Assembly: GCA_024449915.1 (NCBI GenBank)
Contig: JAMZAV010000055.1
Span: 496,001 to 560,000 of the forward strand
From: Sweltsa coloradensis
Taxonomy: Eukaryota; Arthropoda; Insecta; Plecoptera; Chloroperlidae
Direction of reading: 5' to 3'
DNA: 64,000 nucleotides
The position numbers and the translations under genes are program-made. The notes beneath the pieces are model-generated. The model saw only the letters and a program-made list of their open reading frames with translations. It had not been told where the DNA came from and did not search any database. This document shows, piece after piece, positions 49,401-62,522 of the stretch (positions are counted from its first letter, which is position 1; every line of letters starts with the position of its first letter).

Positions 49401-50060
49401 TTGTTTTGACAATCGGATACGAGCAAGGTTTTCCAATACTTCCTTCCGGTCTGTGACATGCCCCTGTTTTCCGAATCTGCTCGACACGTCACTTCAGAGC
49501 TTTCACGGATTGATGTCCCCGGGAAAGCATTTCGACGTAACGTATGACGCATGTTGCCAACTCCCAAACTCCCAGCTACACGATTCTCGACTAGGACACA
49601 ACCAATCCAGTGCACGGCAGTAACACTATAGTACACACACGCGCAATCAAGATTCCCTTGAAACAAATCGTTTCTCGTCCCGAATAACTCGTTTCGGAGG
49701 ACGCAGCAACTGTAATGGAGTATTACTAACTTTGAAGAAGTTTCGAGAATTTGTGTGACACTCGCATACAAACTGTGAGCTTTATTACCAACTAGAATCA
49801 TCAGCACCCCCTTGTGAGTTTTCACAAGTGCTTGGGTCGCAGCTAACTAAGCAATACACTTGGCAATCGTTTTAATACTGTGTGGTATGGCTACTACTAA
49901 ACAGAAGACAAACTCGTTGACTTACATGCGAACTTTGGTGTAAATATTTAACAAGAAAGCTCATCTTTGTAAGTCGCAAAGTTAAAAAAAAAAAGTTTGT
50001 TTACGGTATAGAACACGAATAAGTGAAAAATAAAACTCGTAAATAATTTTGAAAATTAAT
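43421..50060. other. Unassigned AT-rich DNA with SINE scraps
   Basis: 43903-43955 repeats the B-box and downstream words of the 17.0-kb SINE. 43720-43740 has a B-box on the minus strand. CCTGACGGGAC followed by an AGTCCC word occurs twice, at about 44165 and 44239. A slightly GC-richer, CpG-containing patch lies at 46140-46420. A 149-codon minus-strand frame at 49376-49825 has no codon bias or similarity and is not accepted. Confidence 0.4.
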
Positions 50061-52540
50061 CTGGAACACACCGAAATAATGTTGTGAGTACAGATCGTTT
50101 AATATTGTATTGCACTAGTGGTAATGATTTTATACTAGCGAATGAACTGTGAAAAACTTAGTTTCAAAAGCACATTGGAACATCTTTAATCAAAGTGTGG
50201 CTCTAATTACTGGTATACGTGATGGAGTTTACTTTAAAAGACTATGGCTCATTATTGTTTGTATAAGAAACTTACAAAAATATTAAATACGTTTAAAACA
50301 GACAAGGTATATTGCATTTTAAAAATTAAATTTAAAAATTCAAAGTTTTGGTGGAGGTGCCGGGTTAGGACATAACATTTATATTTTTATTCATTACATT
50401 CAACCCATCCATCATTCTGGATTACTTTGGTGTATAAACCACTAAAAGTAATTCGCATTAAATCTGTACAGTGTGAGCTTCTAAAAATAAAACTTCATCA
50501 GCAATATATAAACAACTGGGATAAAGTTATATTAAATCTGGTTGTAACTCAAGAGGAATTTGGCAGTTGCAAATAGCTATTCGCTCGGCCAAGAGCATCC
50601 GAATTATGTCATTTGCAAAGTTGTCAATAAAGCATACATGACAGCCGAAGTACTAGATTTTAAAATTTTTGTCTTAATCAGCCAAAAAAAGTTTATTTTG
50701 GAGTTTTTTTAAACAAAAGCAAAATTCGTCAAACTAATTAATTTTAAAATTATTTCAAAAATATTTCAAATGTGTTACTATGAGGCATTATATTTCCACA
50801 TTCGATTCATATGTTAAAATTTTCAAGCACACAGTACAGACACAAAACAGCAATTTGCTTAAACAACGTCGGAAAAAGCCTTAAGCTACTTAGAGGTACC
50901 TACCAGAGTAGGCCTACGGTACTGTGTCAAACGGGAAGGTTATTTAGTAGTAGTTGAAACATACATTCAAAGGTGGTTATCGAATTAACAGTGAACGATT
51001 AGCGGAAAAACATCAACAGCACATTGGAAAACCTTTGATCAAACGTGTGGGTCTTTACTGAATACACGTGATGGAGATTACATTTTAGAGACTAACGATC
51101 AGTATTTTTTGTATGCGAAACTTAAAATAATATTTAATACGTTTGGAAACAGACAACGAAAAAAAATCAGATTTTTGGTGGAGGTGCCGGGTTAGAACCC
51201 AACATTCACTATCTCATTCAACCCAACCACCACTGCAGATTCTAATGGCGTAGAAACCACTTAAAATAATTCTCATTAAGGCTGGTGTGTGCCTAAATAA
51301 ATAAACTTTCATCTGCAATATAGCACGAACTGGGATATATTAAATCTGTGGTTGTAACTAAAGTTGTAATTGTCTAATGAGCTGTACTTATATTCTTAAG
51401 TACACACACAGAGGATGGAGCATGCCGTAAGCGATAGTAATCCAGGAACCTACCAGAGAACAATATCATGACAAACCGAAATGTTGTTTAGTAGCTTGTA
51501 ACATACAGTAAAAGGTGATAAGCAAATAAACAATGGACTATTAATGAAAAAACTATCATCACATTGGAACACCTTTGATCAAAGTGTGACTGTTTACTGA
51601 ATACACGTGGTGTGGATTAATTTACACAGAATAAGGCTCAGTATTTTTTGTATACGAAATGTAAAAAATATTTAATCTGTTTGAAACAACCAGTTCATTC
51701 ACATAAAATACAAAAATCAAGTTTTTGGTGGAGGTGCCGGGTACGACCTGACGTTCACTTTTGATTTATCACATCCAACCCATCCATCACTGTAGATTCA
51801 ACGGGGTGGAAATCACGAACTACATGTACAGTGTGAGTTTAAATTAATTAATTTTAAAAGCGCAATCGCAAAATGTATTTACTTAAAAATCGCAATTTTC
51901 GTAATTTTTATGCGATTTTTTTAAAAATTCTGACTATAACACCTCTGTTTATCCGATTTTAATGACTATTTGCACAGAACCTTTATTGATGAATTAAATT
52001 CTTTGGAATTTGAGCGCAATTGAAAAAATATTTATCAAAAATCGAAATTTTACGGGTTATTGTCTTTTTAAAAACAATTCTGTGAAACATTCAACATTGC
52101 TTTTCCGATGTAATATTGTGTGTTATTTTAGAATAATTTAGATTTTTATAATATGTAAAATTTGAGCGCAATCCTTAGAAATATACTTATTAAAAATAAT
52201 TTAAACGATCTTTTTTAACATTCGATTAATAAATTAAAATTCAAAGTTAATTTTAATTTAATTTATTAATTTAACAAAATTTAAAAAAAATTCAACTTGG
52301 TAATGATTTTCACAGAACAAGAGAAAATTCGCATATAATATTTCAGACAACTAACAAATTATCTGCTGGATCCAACAACTGGCGGATTAATCGTTTTCCA
52401 TAGTATTATTACACACACAGTGGGGAAGAACGCTAATAATTCAGGCACCTATCAGAGAACCAGACCGTGGCAAACATAAAGGTTATTTTGTAGCAGGCAA
52501 CATTCAGACAAAGTCACTGAAACACAGGCGTGATGCTGGA
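50060..52540 (+). repeat. Degenerate tandem array with tRNA-Ala primer-site-like word, TRIM-like
   Basis: Three units begin CACATTGGAA at 50171, 51020 and 51560. Each has TGGTGGAGGTGCCGG at 50349, 51176 and 51726, that is 178, 156 and 166 bp later, then CAACCCA..CCA.CA and ACTGGGATA. A shared block ACCTACCAGAG (50898, 51448; variant at 52447) precedes each next unit. In each unit a CA lies about five bases before the TGG, the layout of an LTR end, spacer and primer-binding site. No coding region is present. This fits tandem terminal-repeat retrotransposons in miniature. A tRNA-Ala-derived SINE array in reverse orientation is the alternative. Confidence 0.6.
51931..52205 (+). repeat. AT-rich two-unit repeat, family copy 1
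   Basis: Two degenerate units of about 130-140 bp share CGATTTTAATGACTATTTGC-like and AATTTGAGCGCAAT words. The same pair occurs on the opposite strand at 57990-58240, with GCACAGAACC and AATTTGAGCGGAAT. There is no coding potential. Confidence 0.6.
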
Positions 52541-55500
52541 AATTGTGTCACTTAAAAGGCTACCACACAATCGGTTAGCTTTAGCAACATACAAATTCAG
52601 TCGGAAGGTTTGATTGCGAGCTACTAATATTTTACAAGCAAAAAGTTTAATTTTTGGGTAAAATATTGTCCTTATTAAAAAAAAATGAGCATGCATTTTA
52701 TGTTATGTTACGTTTGCAAACATAAATACTGGCGACCCATTTTAGAATGTCGAGGTATATGACAAAAATAAGAAAAGAAATAACGTCGTTATTCAAAAAA
52801 ACATTGTTTTACAACATGGTTTACCAAACAATGTGTATGTACCATCATAAATATGAAAGGGATAACGTTACTTTGTCGGCCCGCTTTGTACAATGTGCAC
52901 ATGTCATTCCAAATTATAGTGGAAATGATGATAGTTAAATTGTCAGCTCAATTAGGGATCTGTTTTCATATAATATGTTTACAATAACGCAAGCACTGTT
53001 TATATTTGCAGTCGCCACTCGCCACGTCTTCAGTGGGAAAGATCATCAAATATTTACAAAAGTTCAATAAAGCGGAGGACGTCCAGGGAAAAAGTTATTG
53101 ACCATAACACTTGGCAAGAACCTGTTTGTTTTTCTTTTTTATGTGCACAGTTTCCCACGGCCGAGTAAAACATGGCGGCGTCCACCACAACACCACGTTA
53201 CCATTTGAAGGCGGTAAAATATGAATTAACGAAGGGTAAAACGTTAGTTATAGAACATACGAAACTATGTAAGATAATAGTATTCGGTTGTTACAAAACT
53301 ACAACAACTAAAACTAACTAGTATAGCTAACAACTAAAATTTGGCCGAATCAGTAGGTTTGTATACAATGTGCGTCTACGACAACCATAGTGCTAATCCG
53401 GCTCGAAAACTAGCGTTTGATACCCGTAGTATACAATTTATTCAAAAAACCTTTTGTGAGTTTTGTAAATCGACTGAACGAAGCAAAACGCAATTTGAAA
53501 TTTCCATAAAACAATATCCAAGAAAAAGAAACTCATTTTCTAAACGGCATCCCAGATTTTCATTCTGTTCGCGAGTATCAATATGGTAATCACAACCAAA
53601 GAACAGTCCGCCATCTTGACAGCAATAATTATGTAAAATATTCCGTCCGGTTGAAATGTGATGGTTTCATTGTTGTATGTAGATTAGTTGTAATTTTCAT
53701 AAGTAGAGCTAGAGGGAACTGCTTGTGTATATCACTGGCGAGAGTCCCGTCAGGCCGCCGGAAACTCGGGCCGGCAGACATGACACCACAATAAGCGTCG
53801 CGAGAGAGATTGTCGCTGATACCCACTGACTTATTCATAAACTCTCCGGACTGCGCGCCACCTACCGGCACGAAAACAAGTCGCAATCTTATCTAAGCCA
53901 AGTTTCATCTATCACGCCACACTGTTTGGAACTTTAATTATTATCGCCCGCACCTGTTACCGTAATACTTGTCGAATTACTCAAGATTATGTGTCTTATT
54001 TATTAGATTAGTAGAGACAAGTTAACTGAAGTTGATGCATTTACCAAGAACGTTAAAGTTCGATTATTAGGGTTGATCCCAGACAAGGCGCCACCCACCC
54101 AAGTATTTGCATAATGCAATAAGGACTACCCTACTTGCATAACTAACTATTAACTCAATTTCAAGTGAGTCTGAAACATAAACCTCAACCACACTGCAAG
54201 TAACGGAACTAAAACTCAAACAAATATTGTAATTGAAGATGCAACGAACCTAATCGACTCATAGAGGTCCAACAAATTAGATTACCAGCACTGAGAGGAA
54301 GTTGAGTTAAAATACAAGTTTGTTTTATTTTGTGGCTAAATGAGTTATTGTCGGAACTCGGAACCATTTCATACCGAATTATCTACTATTAAGTTGAAGT
54401 TTTTACACATATTCAAGTTTTTAAAAACGTAATTTATATTTGACCTAAAAACGTCAAAATCACATTTCGAGGATGTTCATCATCGCAATCGGACAACAAA
54501 GAATGTTGTAATCGGAAGTTGACGGTCTCCTCTCTCTCTCTCGGGTTTCTTCCACTCTACCGTGGATTCACTCAAGTAGCATACGGTCAGTGCTATACGG
54601 GACGCGCTATGTGCCCTCCATGTTGATTGAGAGAGAGCGAGTGAGTGAGTGGTATATGTGAACAGAGTCCCCCAATCACAGAGACGTCCTCCAGTCGTCG
54701 GGACGTGAGGAATGTCACGGTGAATTTACCGTCAGGTGCTACACGTTTTAGCCGGTCACATGGCTGCATGTCTGGTAGCTGAGGGCAGTTCCAAAACATA
54801 CGCGTTACGCGAGGCACTGATTGTAAGTTATGCCGGTACAGTCTTTCGATCTAAACGGTTTAGCCCAGAGTGAAGCAGATGAAACCAGAGTAGTCGGTAT
54901 AAAGGAGATGTAGGGATTTGAAAAAGAGCACTCATTTGTTTCAAATATGGAATTCAAGGGCTATCACGGTTTTGAAAAGATATTAACACTTTTTGACAAG
55001 GAGAAAATAATAATAAAAATCGAAACCAATTAAGAAGCGTGACATTTTAAGTGTAATGTTTGTTTCAAAATTACTAGTAATCCCCAGTGTTCTGTAAAAA
55101 GAAACACTATTGTTGTTAAAAGTCATTCCGTTGTCAGAAAGAAGCTTTTCGAACAAAAACGCTAATGTTGAGTCACTGCACACACGATGAGAGAAACGAT
55201 TACGTAAAGCGTGCGAAGGCTGACATCAGGAATCATTTGTTATCATCAAATTATTTATGGTACATATATCCTTCCATGTGAGTGAAATGGTCAACATCAT
55301 AATATATTACTCATATTGGAAATCCTACGCCGGATCATTGCCTTCTGACAAGTGCTGTAAACGTAATATCCGTGACAATTATCGATCTAGTATCAATAGA
55401 AGCTCGTTCCACACACACACACCATGTGGTAGCTAGATGGTGATCGATGGTGATTGGTCTGACGTGAGGCTTGACTCTGACCCTCAGGAACGTTCACACC

Positions 55501-56110
55501 GTCTCTCCCTAGATCGCGCCACTCTCAAGTAACAATAAACCTCGCGCGGTGAAAGATTTCCACCAAGAATCTATTGTCACGTGCTATTTTTCATATCAAA
55601 GGCAGTTCCGTTTGGAAAGGAGTAGAGCCACTTCTGCGCGTCTGCGTAACGACCTGGGATCAGTCACACTTACGACTAAGCCTCGGTAGAGACGGCCACT
55701 CAATCCAGTTCAAAACAAAATACCCACTTTCCTTATGGCAGATGGGTTGAGACTCAATTGTTACCGCATGCATCATTGGTTGAGCAATAGAAACATCACT
55801 CTAGCTATTGAAGGTAACATAAAGATTGAAATTAATAAATTGCGCCGATAAATGTAAGCTTAATAGAAGACGATTTCTTTGACTTCTTTGAAAATTAAGC
55901 TTCAAACGTTTTGATTAAACACGATTTTAAGTTTCACTGAAGTAACCTTGAGGTATTAATGTAACAAAATAGGTAGTAAGTCGTTAACGTGTCATTTCCA
56001 GTACAAATGATCCACACGTATGTTCTAATTGAAGTAGCTTTGCACCACGTTTGAATATTTGTGACGGTAAATTAAATTTGGCAACTATTCACAATTGCTA
56101 AAATGTGGTT
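52541..56110. other. Unassigned DNA
   Basis: No gene was recognised. Patches at about 53590-53890 and 54490-54800 are richer in CpG. The first begins with CCGCCATCTTG, a YY1/Pho-type site often found at promoters, but no transcript structure follows from the sequence. Confidence 0.35.
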
Positions 56111-56123
56111 GTACATATATCCG

Positions 56124-56275
56124 TATGTCATGGATGGATGGATATGGTAATCTGAAGAGAGTTATGGTTATCCGTGTGTCATGGATGGATATGGTTATCC
56201 AAAGAGAGAGTTCCCTTGTATCATGGATGGATGGATACGGTTTTCCAAAGAGAGTTCTGGTAATCCGTGTATTTG
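56124..56275. repeat. Minisatellite, three units of about 50 bp
   Basis: Units start near 56124, 56175 and 56218 and share TCATGGATGGAT, GGTTATCC or GGTAATCC, and AAGAGAG. Copies vary in the number of GGAT words. Both strands read open through it, which is only an effect of the repeat. Confidence 0.8.
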
Positions 56276-57989
56276 GCCGGATCCGGTAATAATCGACTAA
56301 AACCACACCACAAGAATCACGAAGACGAAACATGAGCGACTTAATTAAGATCGAGCTAGATAACGCCAGCCACCGGGAGAAGGGGAGGTAAAACCAGCTA
56401 ACTCGGCTCCCTTTGACAAGTGATAAGACCCCGCTAAAGACTACTCTGTAAACTGCATACTGGATACAAGAAAAACAAGGTAGAGCAATGAAGTCGTTAA
56501 TGGAAAATAAAATACATTACGAAAATCTCATTTCGCCGGAATGGAATGCGTACGACTAGGACGAGTGGGGTCGGATGATGTCTTGAGGCAGACATTCGAG
56601 GAAGATGTAACAGAACAGATGCTATCAGGATTTGCGCCTTAAAGACATCGCTAGGAGAATTAGGAAGAGTTTAATTAAATACCATTTTCGTATTGTACTG
56701 GAGAAATATGGAATTCCGAATACTAGTTTCTTTGGAATATCTAAACGCCGATGACGGTTGAATTTAATTTCGTCAACCAATGACATTTTAAGAATTTTAA
56801 GAAATGTATTCTAAGACGCAAAAGAATATAAACAAGCTAGCTATGGACGTTGCATTTGTTCGCCAAAAGTCGATTTTTTTAAAGAAACTTACAACATGTA
56901 GCTAAAAACATTACGCTTGTAAACATATATTGTGTTAATCTATCCCTCCCGTATCTCGTAAAACATCTTGGTCACTTTATTGAAAAATTTCATAAGTGAT
57001 AATCATAGGAACATAATAAGAAGTTCACATGTAGATGAAGATATAAACTTGACGGGGACACTGATCACACTTTCGAGTTATAGTGGGGTGGAGGATTTAG
57101 CACCCCCCTTGGGTCCTTATATTCAATTCACAGCATTTATACTTGGGGGTATTAAGGATGGGGGGGGGGAGGTATCTAAAACGAAGTAAACATCAGGCCA
57201 TCTCAGACTACATAAAATGAAAGATTTTATACAATCTGATTACTGCTGGGACACCTGTACCAAGGGAGGCCAAGAGAGCCGTAGATGTTGGAGAAGCACC
57301 ACTTTCTAACTTTTTTGGCACTAACCGACTTGAAAGCACTCCCTGGAGGTCGAGAAAACGTCCACTGCGCCCCTTGGACCTGGTTTTCCATTTACAAACG
57401 AGGGGAGAGCTTAGCATTCTGTTACGTAATAAGGCATAACAAGCAAAATGTCAAGAATTTGTGTTCAGTCAAATTATCTTTCTTTGTTAGTCGTTAGTTT
57501 CGTTCATCTGTCCTCTCATTAAGGGTACTTAATTGAAAGTTAACAATGCATTTCAAAATAGAAATAATATAGTGAATTAAATTTGATTTTATTTATTCGA
57601 CAAATTCAATTGTGAGCAATTTTCTACTTTTCAATGCATTTTGTCATAATGTGATCTTGTTACATGTGTAGTTAAACGAATCTTAATATGTTGTTGTCAT
57701 GAAATATAATATACATGATCATGGTTAATAAATGAACACACACTGAAATTGGTTACAATAACATGGAAAACGACTTAGAGTCCCGCCGCGTTGTTGGATG
57801 AGCGAATTGGACTTGACTCCATTGTCTACATGCAATTTTCTGTGCTCCAAGTTCTGTGAACAAAATTAGTACTAGTTGGAGATTTTTTTAAATTAAATTA
57901 AATTAATTAAAATAAACTTTATTTATTTTTTAATAATCGATAATTTTTAAAAATTTTAAAACGAAAATTGCGTTTTTAAAAAAAAATTG
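56276..57989. other. Unassigned DNA
   Basis: Nothing could be supported here. There is a G-run near 57162-57170 and AT-rich sequence on both sides. Confidence 0.4.
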
Positions 57990-58240
57990 ATTCGTTCGCT
58001 CAATTTTGAACACCCGATATATAAATTCTAAAGATAATTAGTTTGTGAAAAAGTATTACAAGATTAAATACTGTAGGTGTTAAATAAAAAAAATTGTCTA
58101 AAATAGAAAAACTCACAAAATTTAATGATTTTATGAAAAATATTAAATGTATTAATTCCGCTCAAATTTCAAATGATATCTTCAAATAATAAATAACGGT
58201 TCTGTGCAAAGAATCATGAAAATCGAATAAGTGTAGGTGT
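57990..58240 (-). repeat. AT-rich two-unit repeat, family copy 2
   Basis: Read on the minus strand, it has ACACCTACACTTATTCGATT, GCACAGAACC and AATTTGAGCGGAAT, then a second unit beginning ACACCTACAG. It matches 51931-52205 in order and spacing. Confidence 0.6.
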
Positions 58241-60959
58241 ATAATAAATAAATTTCAAAAATCGATAAAAATCTAAAATTGATTTTTATGAAGCAATAAA
58301 TTTTTGTTGAACCGACAAAAACGTAGGCAGTTCAAGTTCAGAGATTTCGAAGGCCTCATAATTTCATCGCAAACGAGTATCGGTTAGCCGGAATCGTGCT
58401 GACAATCCACAAAATACAGAAAAAAAAAGAAAGAAGGAAAGAAAAAAAAAAAACATTCCGGATTTTTTTCTCCAGTGTAGTGAAATGGAATCTTCGCTTC
58501 GCTCGCTACGCTCATCCAATAAAATGAATTGTTAGTTAACACTAACATCTGGGAGCAAATATATAGTCGAAAATTGAAGACAGCTGAACTTCAAACACAC
58601 TGTATTCTACCCGCAAAAATATTTCAATCGAACACCTCCACCTTTTCCAACGACAATTTTTATGTGGTGTAGTTGACCATCTAGTGGTAAACGTATTCGA
58701 TAAACATGCCGACACGAACTATATTTTAAAGGATTTCGAGTAGTTTAACAAAAAAACAATCTGACTTTCTATAAGTATGTTATAGAACAACCTGCGAGTT
58801 TACGGAAAATTGCTAAAGGTATACATATTTTCTGGAATAAATATGGGCAAGGTTTAAGATTTACTTCCAAGTTTAAGATATAAAAATGAATACGGATATA
58901 AATTACGTAAAACTTCAGAAAAATTAGCACGGACGTCAGATTAATGGTTCCCAATTAAGACTTGAGTTAAAAATGGTATAAAATTCCCTTCAAGTTACGT
59001 AAATTATTATTCTATGAGAATAAATTCACAACGAAACGAGTAATTTGCCAGGGCATCCTGCCAGACGCAAGTGGGCTGATATCAGCTAACTGATTACTAA
59101 CTACCAGTTATGAACTATACAGAAGATATTTTTTTATTTCAGCACAGCAATAACAAAACTGTGAACACGACATCAGAAAATTAATTAAAAATTAACAATA
59201 ATTGGAAATTCCCAAGCTCGACGGATCATCTTTCTCTACAGGCTGTAACTGTAAATATACGAAGGCCATAGATATAGGCTTTCCTTTCCCGTAAGTATTT
59301 ATAAGTATTTGGTAGAAATAAGTTGGCTTTTTAATTAATTATAATAACAGTATTAAATGACAAATTATTTATATTTTTCAATATTTTCCAGTTATTATTA
59401 ACTTTCATTTTGCTTTTCATAAAATTATTTCAGAAATCAGAAAAGTTTTCAAAATAATAATGGAAAAGACATGAATCTAGAAAGCCAGGTGACTGTTGAT
59501 AGGCCTCCAAGGTGTCAAGGTTGCCTTCAGGTCACGTGCATTACATGCTGAGCTTGTTTGTAAGTCGAGCCATGAGCAGAATGTTTATTATAAACACGCC
59601 CCCCTAGTGCGCGAGGTAATCTGGATGCCCCCGGCGTCCGCCCGTGTGTGTTCGGGGGGTGGGTTACTCCCGTCGAAGAACAAGCGTCTTGTTTTATCTC
59701 TCGGTGAAAGAAGATGATATTGATTCACGTTGCGCCCGGTTCAACAGTTCACTTCAGTGTTATTAGAATTTAATTTCGCTCGGCTGCCGACACATAATTG
59801 GTTTAAATGAATACAATACAGCGAGCTGGGTCTTTCAAAGATAATAAGTTCCTATATACATCTGGAATTCAACAGAAGTCGGCAAAGATTTTAATGGGAT
59901 GGGGTTCATTTCCTATGGGGTAGGCACTTAGCGAGAGAGTTTGTAAACCCTCAATACGTTTTCTTCCAAATGATCGAAATTAGAAGACTGTCTTTAATAA
60001 ATAGAGGCTTTGGGAAAAGCAAGAATTACCCAAAATGAACTATAATCGTAAGGCTGCTGGGGTGACAGCTTGATACTAATTAATAATTGTACGATCTTGA
60101 ACAATATTCTTTCAATGTCACATTATTAACATGTAAAGTAAGCATTGCACTGCAGGTAACAAATAACGTGGATTGTGCGACAAATCAATTAACGAGTTGT
60201 ATAAAAACAGACAAGCTAGATAACTCCCGAAATTTTGTTGTAACAACTAACAAGAGACAAAATATTAATGCAGCCTCAAAGAATGTCTCACAAAAGTAAA
60301 CGTTACGACTCGTGTATTCTTTTAAAAACATTAGCAAATGATACGGAATTCGTAGTTAAATTTGCCCGGTAATCCTTTCCATTATCTCCAGAGAAACAAT
60401 TCGTTGCCAGATGTTATTTTTTCTTAGTCTAAATAAAAGTTTAAGGGACAGCTGGTTAATGGAATAACATAAATAAGAGAGGCACAATCTCAATTCCGAG
60501 AGAGCAACCCATCAAGTGACACATTATCTCAACAATAGGCCCTAGAAACGTAATTAAGAAGGGTGTCCGTCCTCCAACAAATAAAAATGATGGCTTCAGC
60601 TTGACGGAAAACCCTACGCTGTCGCCTATAAAAACCAGCCATGTTCAAGAACAGCTGACAAAAGATGTGACAGAATTTTTTCTCGGCGAATTCCCGAACT
60701 CGACGGATCATCATACTTTATAGGCTGTTACTGTAAATATAGGAAGGCTATAAATATAGACTTTCCTGTAAGAATTTTACGGTATTTGATAGAAAGAAGT
60801 TTGCCGTAAAAAGCGGAGTTGAAGCACTCTGTGAGCGGAGGGGTGAACCATTTGATCGACCGGCAGCCAGGCTTGTTCATAGAGCGCGCTGCGGTCGCTG
60901 CTGCGGCGGGACTAGCGAGTACCACCACGCGCGTTCTGCGGGACGAGAAATAGCTAGCT
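58241..60959. other. Unassigned DNA containing a dispersed repeat pair
   Basis: Segments at 59208-59325 and 60690-60805 are about 85% alike, both with CTCGACGGATCATC, CTGTAAATATA, GAAGGC.ATA and TATTTG.TAGAAA. They are in direct orientation about 1.5 kb apart. A GC-richer patch at 59570-59750 shows no gene. No other feature can be defended. Confidence 0.55.
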
Positions 60960-61110
60960 ATTTCTGCGAGAGAGTACCCGCACGAGAGAGTAGCTATAAT
61001 ACACATTCTGCGAGAGAAAGTACACGCACGAGAGAGTAGCTAGCTACTATAATACACATTCTGCGAGAGAAAGTACACGCACGAGAGAGTAGCTAGCTAC
61101 TATAATACAC
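60960..61110. repeat. 53-bp minisatellite, three units
   Basis: Two identical units (61005-61057 and 61058-61110) follow a shorter 45-bp first unit (60960-61004). The unit is ATTCTGCGAGAGAAAGTACA, then CGCACGAGAGAGTAGCTAGC, then TACTATAATACAC. The first unit lacks AGCTAC and has small changes, so expansion ran left to right. Confidence 0.92.
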
Positions 61111-61282
61111 AAATTATGCATTCACATTTCAGTAAAACACCATTCATAGCTTAATGTGAGGGTGTTTCCGAAACGCGAATTATAAGTCATATAGGCAAAA
61201 ACTAAAATATTATACAAAGCGCTTTTTTATTAGAATCTGTATAAGTTATATTATAAATATTATGGTTGTATTGAATCAATCA

Positions 61283-61635
61283 GGCTTTAAATTGGGAAGT
61301 TGAAACGTAAAAGAGAAAAATTTGAGAGAGAGTAACTTTTTTTGAAGTAGAGATAGAATGTAGCTTATGGAACTTTTCACATTGCCTTCACAATGTGAAG
61401 TTGAAGAGTAAAAAGTAAAAGTCTCTCAACTTGTCGGACCCTGCTTGACAAGAGAGAAGTGGAGAGAAGAGTGACCTTGGAGAGTTGATCGCGATTGGTC
61501 TCTCTGTTTTCATTGAATACACCACGCCCACGCTTTTGTCTTCGCTCAAGAGAGTTTCCCAGAGTAAGGCTACGAAAAGTTAGCCTTTCTCTTCACGTTT
61601 TCTCTTTTACTGATCTAACTTCCCAATGTAAAGCC
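61283..61635. mobile_element. MITE with about 60-bp terminal inverted repeats
   Basis: The left end is GGCTTTAAATTGGGAAGTT. The right end, inverted, is GGCTTTACATTGGGAAGTT. Similarity continues inward through GTAAAAGAGAAAA and TAACTTTT. The element is 353 bp, has no coding potential and contains a short internal palindrome (CACATTG...CAATGTG). No clean target duplication is seen, so the superfamily cannot be named. Confidence 0.7.
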
Positions 61636-62474
61636 CGCTTCAAGTGGTGACATTTACTTTTGATACTATAACTCATTGTTAATATAAGTTAGATATTTGC
61701 TACCTCGTCAATAACATATCAGCAAAAAATATGGAACTGCGGTTAATCGAGTAATAGTTTGTCATTGACAATAAAATTGCCGTTTAGGTCTAGTATAAAA
61801 ACAAAGTATAGCAAAAACACGGTAGGCCTAATAGGTACAAAATAGACGCTGCAATGAATCAGTTTGCTTGTAGAGAACCCTGTTATCTCCCCCGCCGTCC
61901 AGTGTTGTTGAGCAATTAAAACAGACGCGAGAAGAAAGATGTCGCTATGAATCATACGCCTCAAAACAAACAACAAAAACACGGACAAAAGAGCGCGGAC
62001 ACTCCATCTTCTGTTGTGATTTCTGTTAACCCGGGGTAGGTGATACAATTTACAATCGTTTTACAATGGCGGAATAATTTGATTATATACGATCCAATTT
62101 TATTCTGACACCACGATGAAATTGACTTTCATACTATAACACATTTTCTGGATCTTTTGAATCCTCGAGCATGAATTTATACGCAAACAAAGTTATTTGG
62201 ATAGGAAAGTTTGATACTTTTTAACGAAACAAACTCGATCAACTCTGGGATTTAAACATTGGAATCTACAATAACATCGTGTATGCGTAGAATATAATAC
62301 ATACGTTTATAGTTGTGTATTTAGAATGCTCCACACGCTAAGAAAAATGTTCTTTATAAACTTCATAAATGGATCAAAATTCAAAACTCCAAGTCCAGAT
62401 GGCAAAGAATAAGTTCAACATGAACATGGTAGTCTTACGTATATCAGAGTTACCATTATAATAAAGGTTTGACT

Positions 62475-62522
<48 letters not shown>

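Noticed and set aside
49376..49825. 149-codon open frame on the minus strand
   Set aside because: Composition looks random, it is rich in Cys and Ser without pattern, and there is no domain or promoter context.
60960..61110. CRISPR-like spacing of repeats
   Set aside because: Units are directly adjacent with no spacers, and the sequence is eukaryotic. It is a minisatellite.
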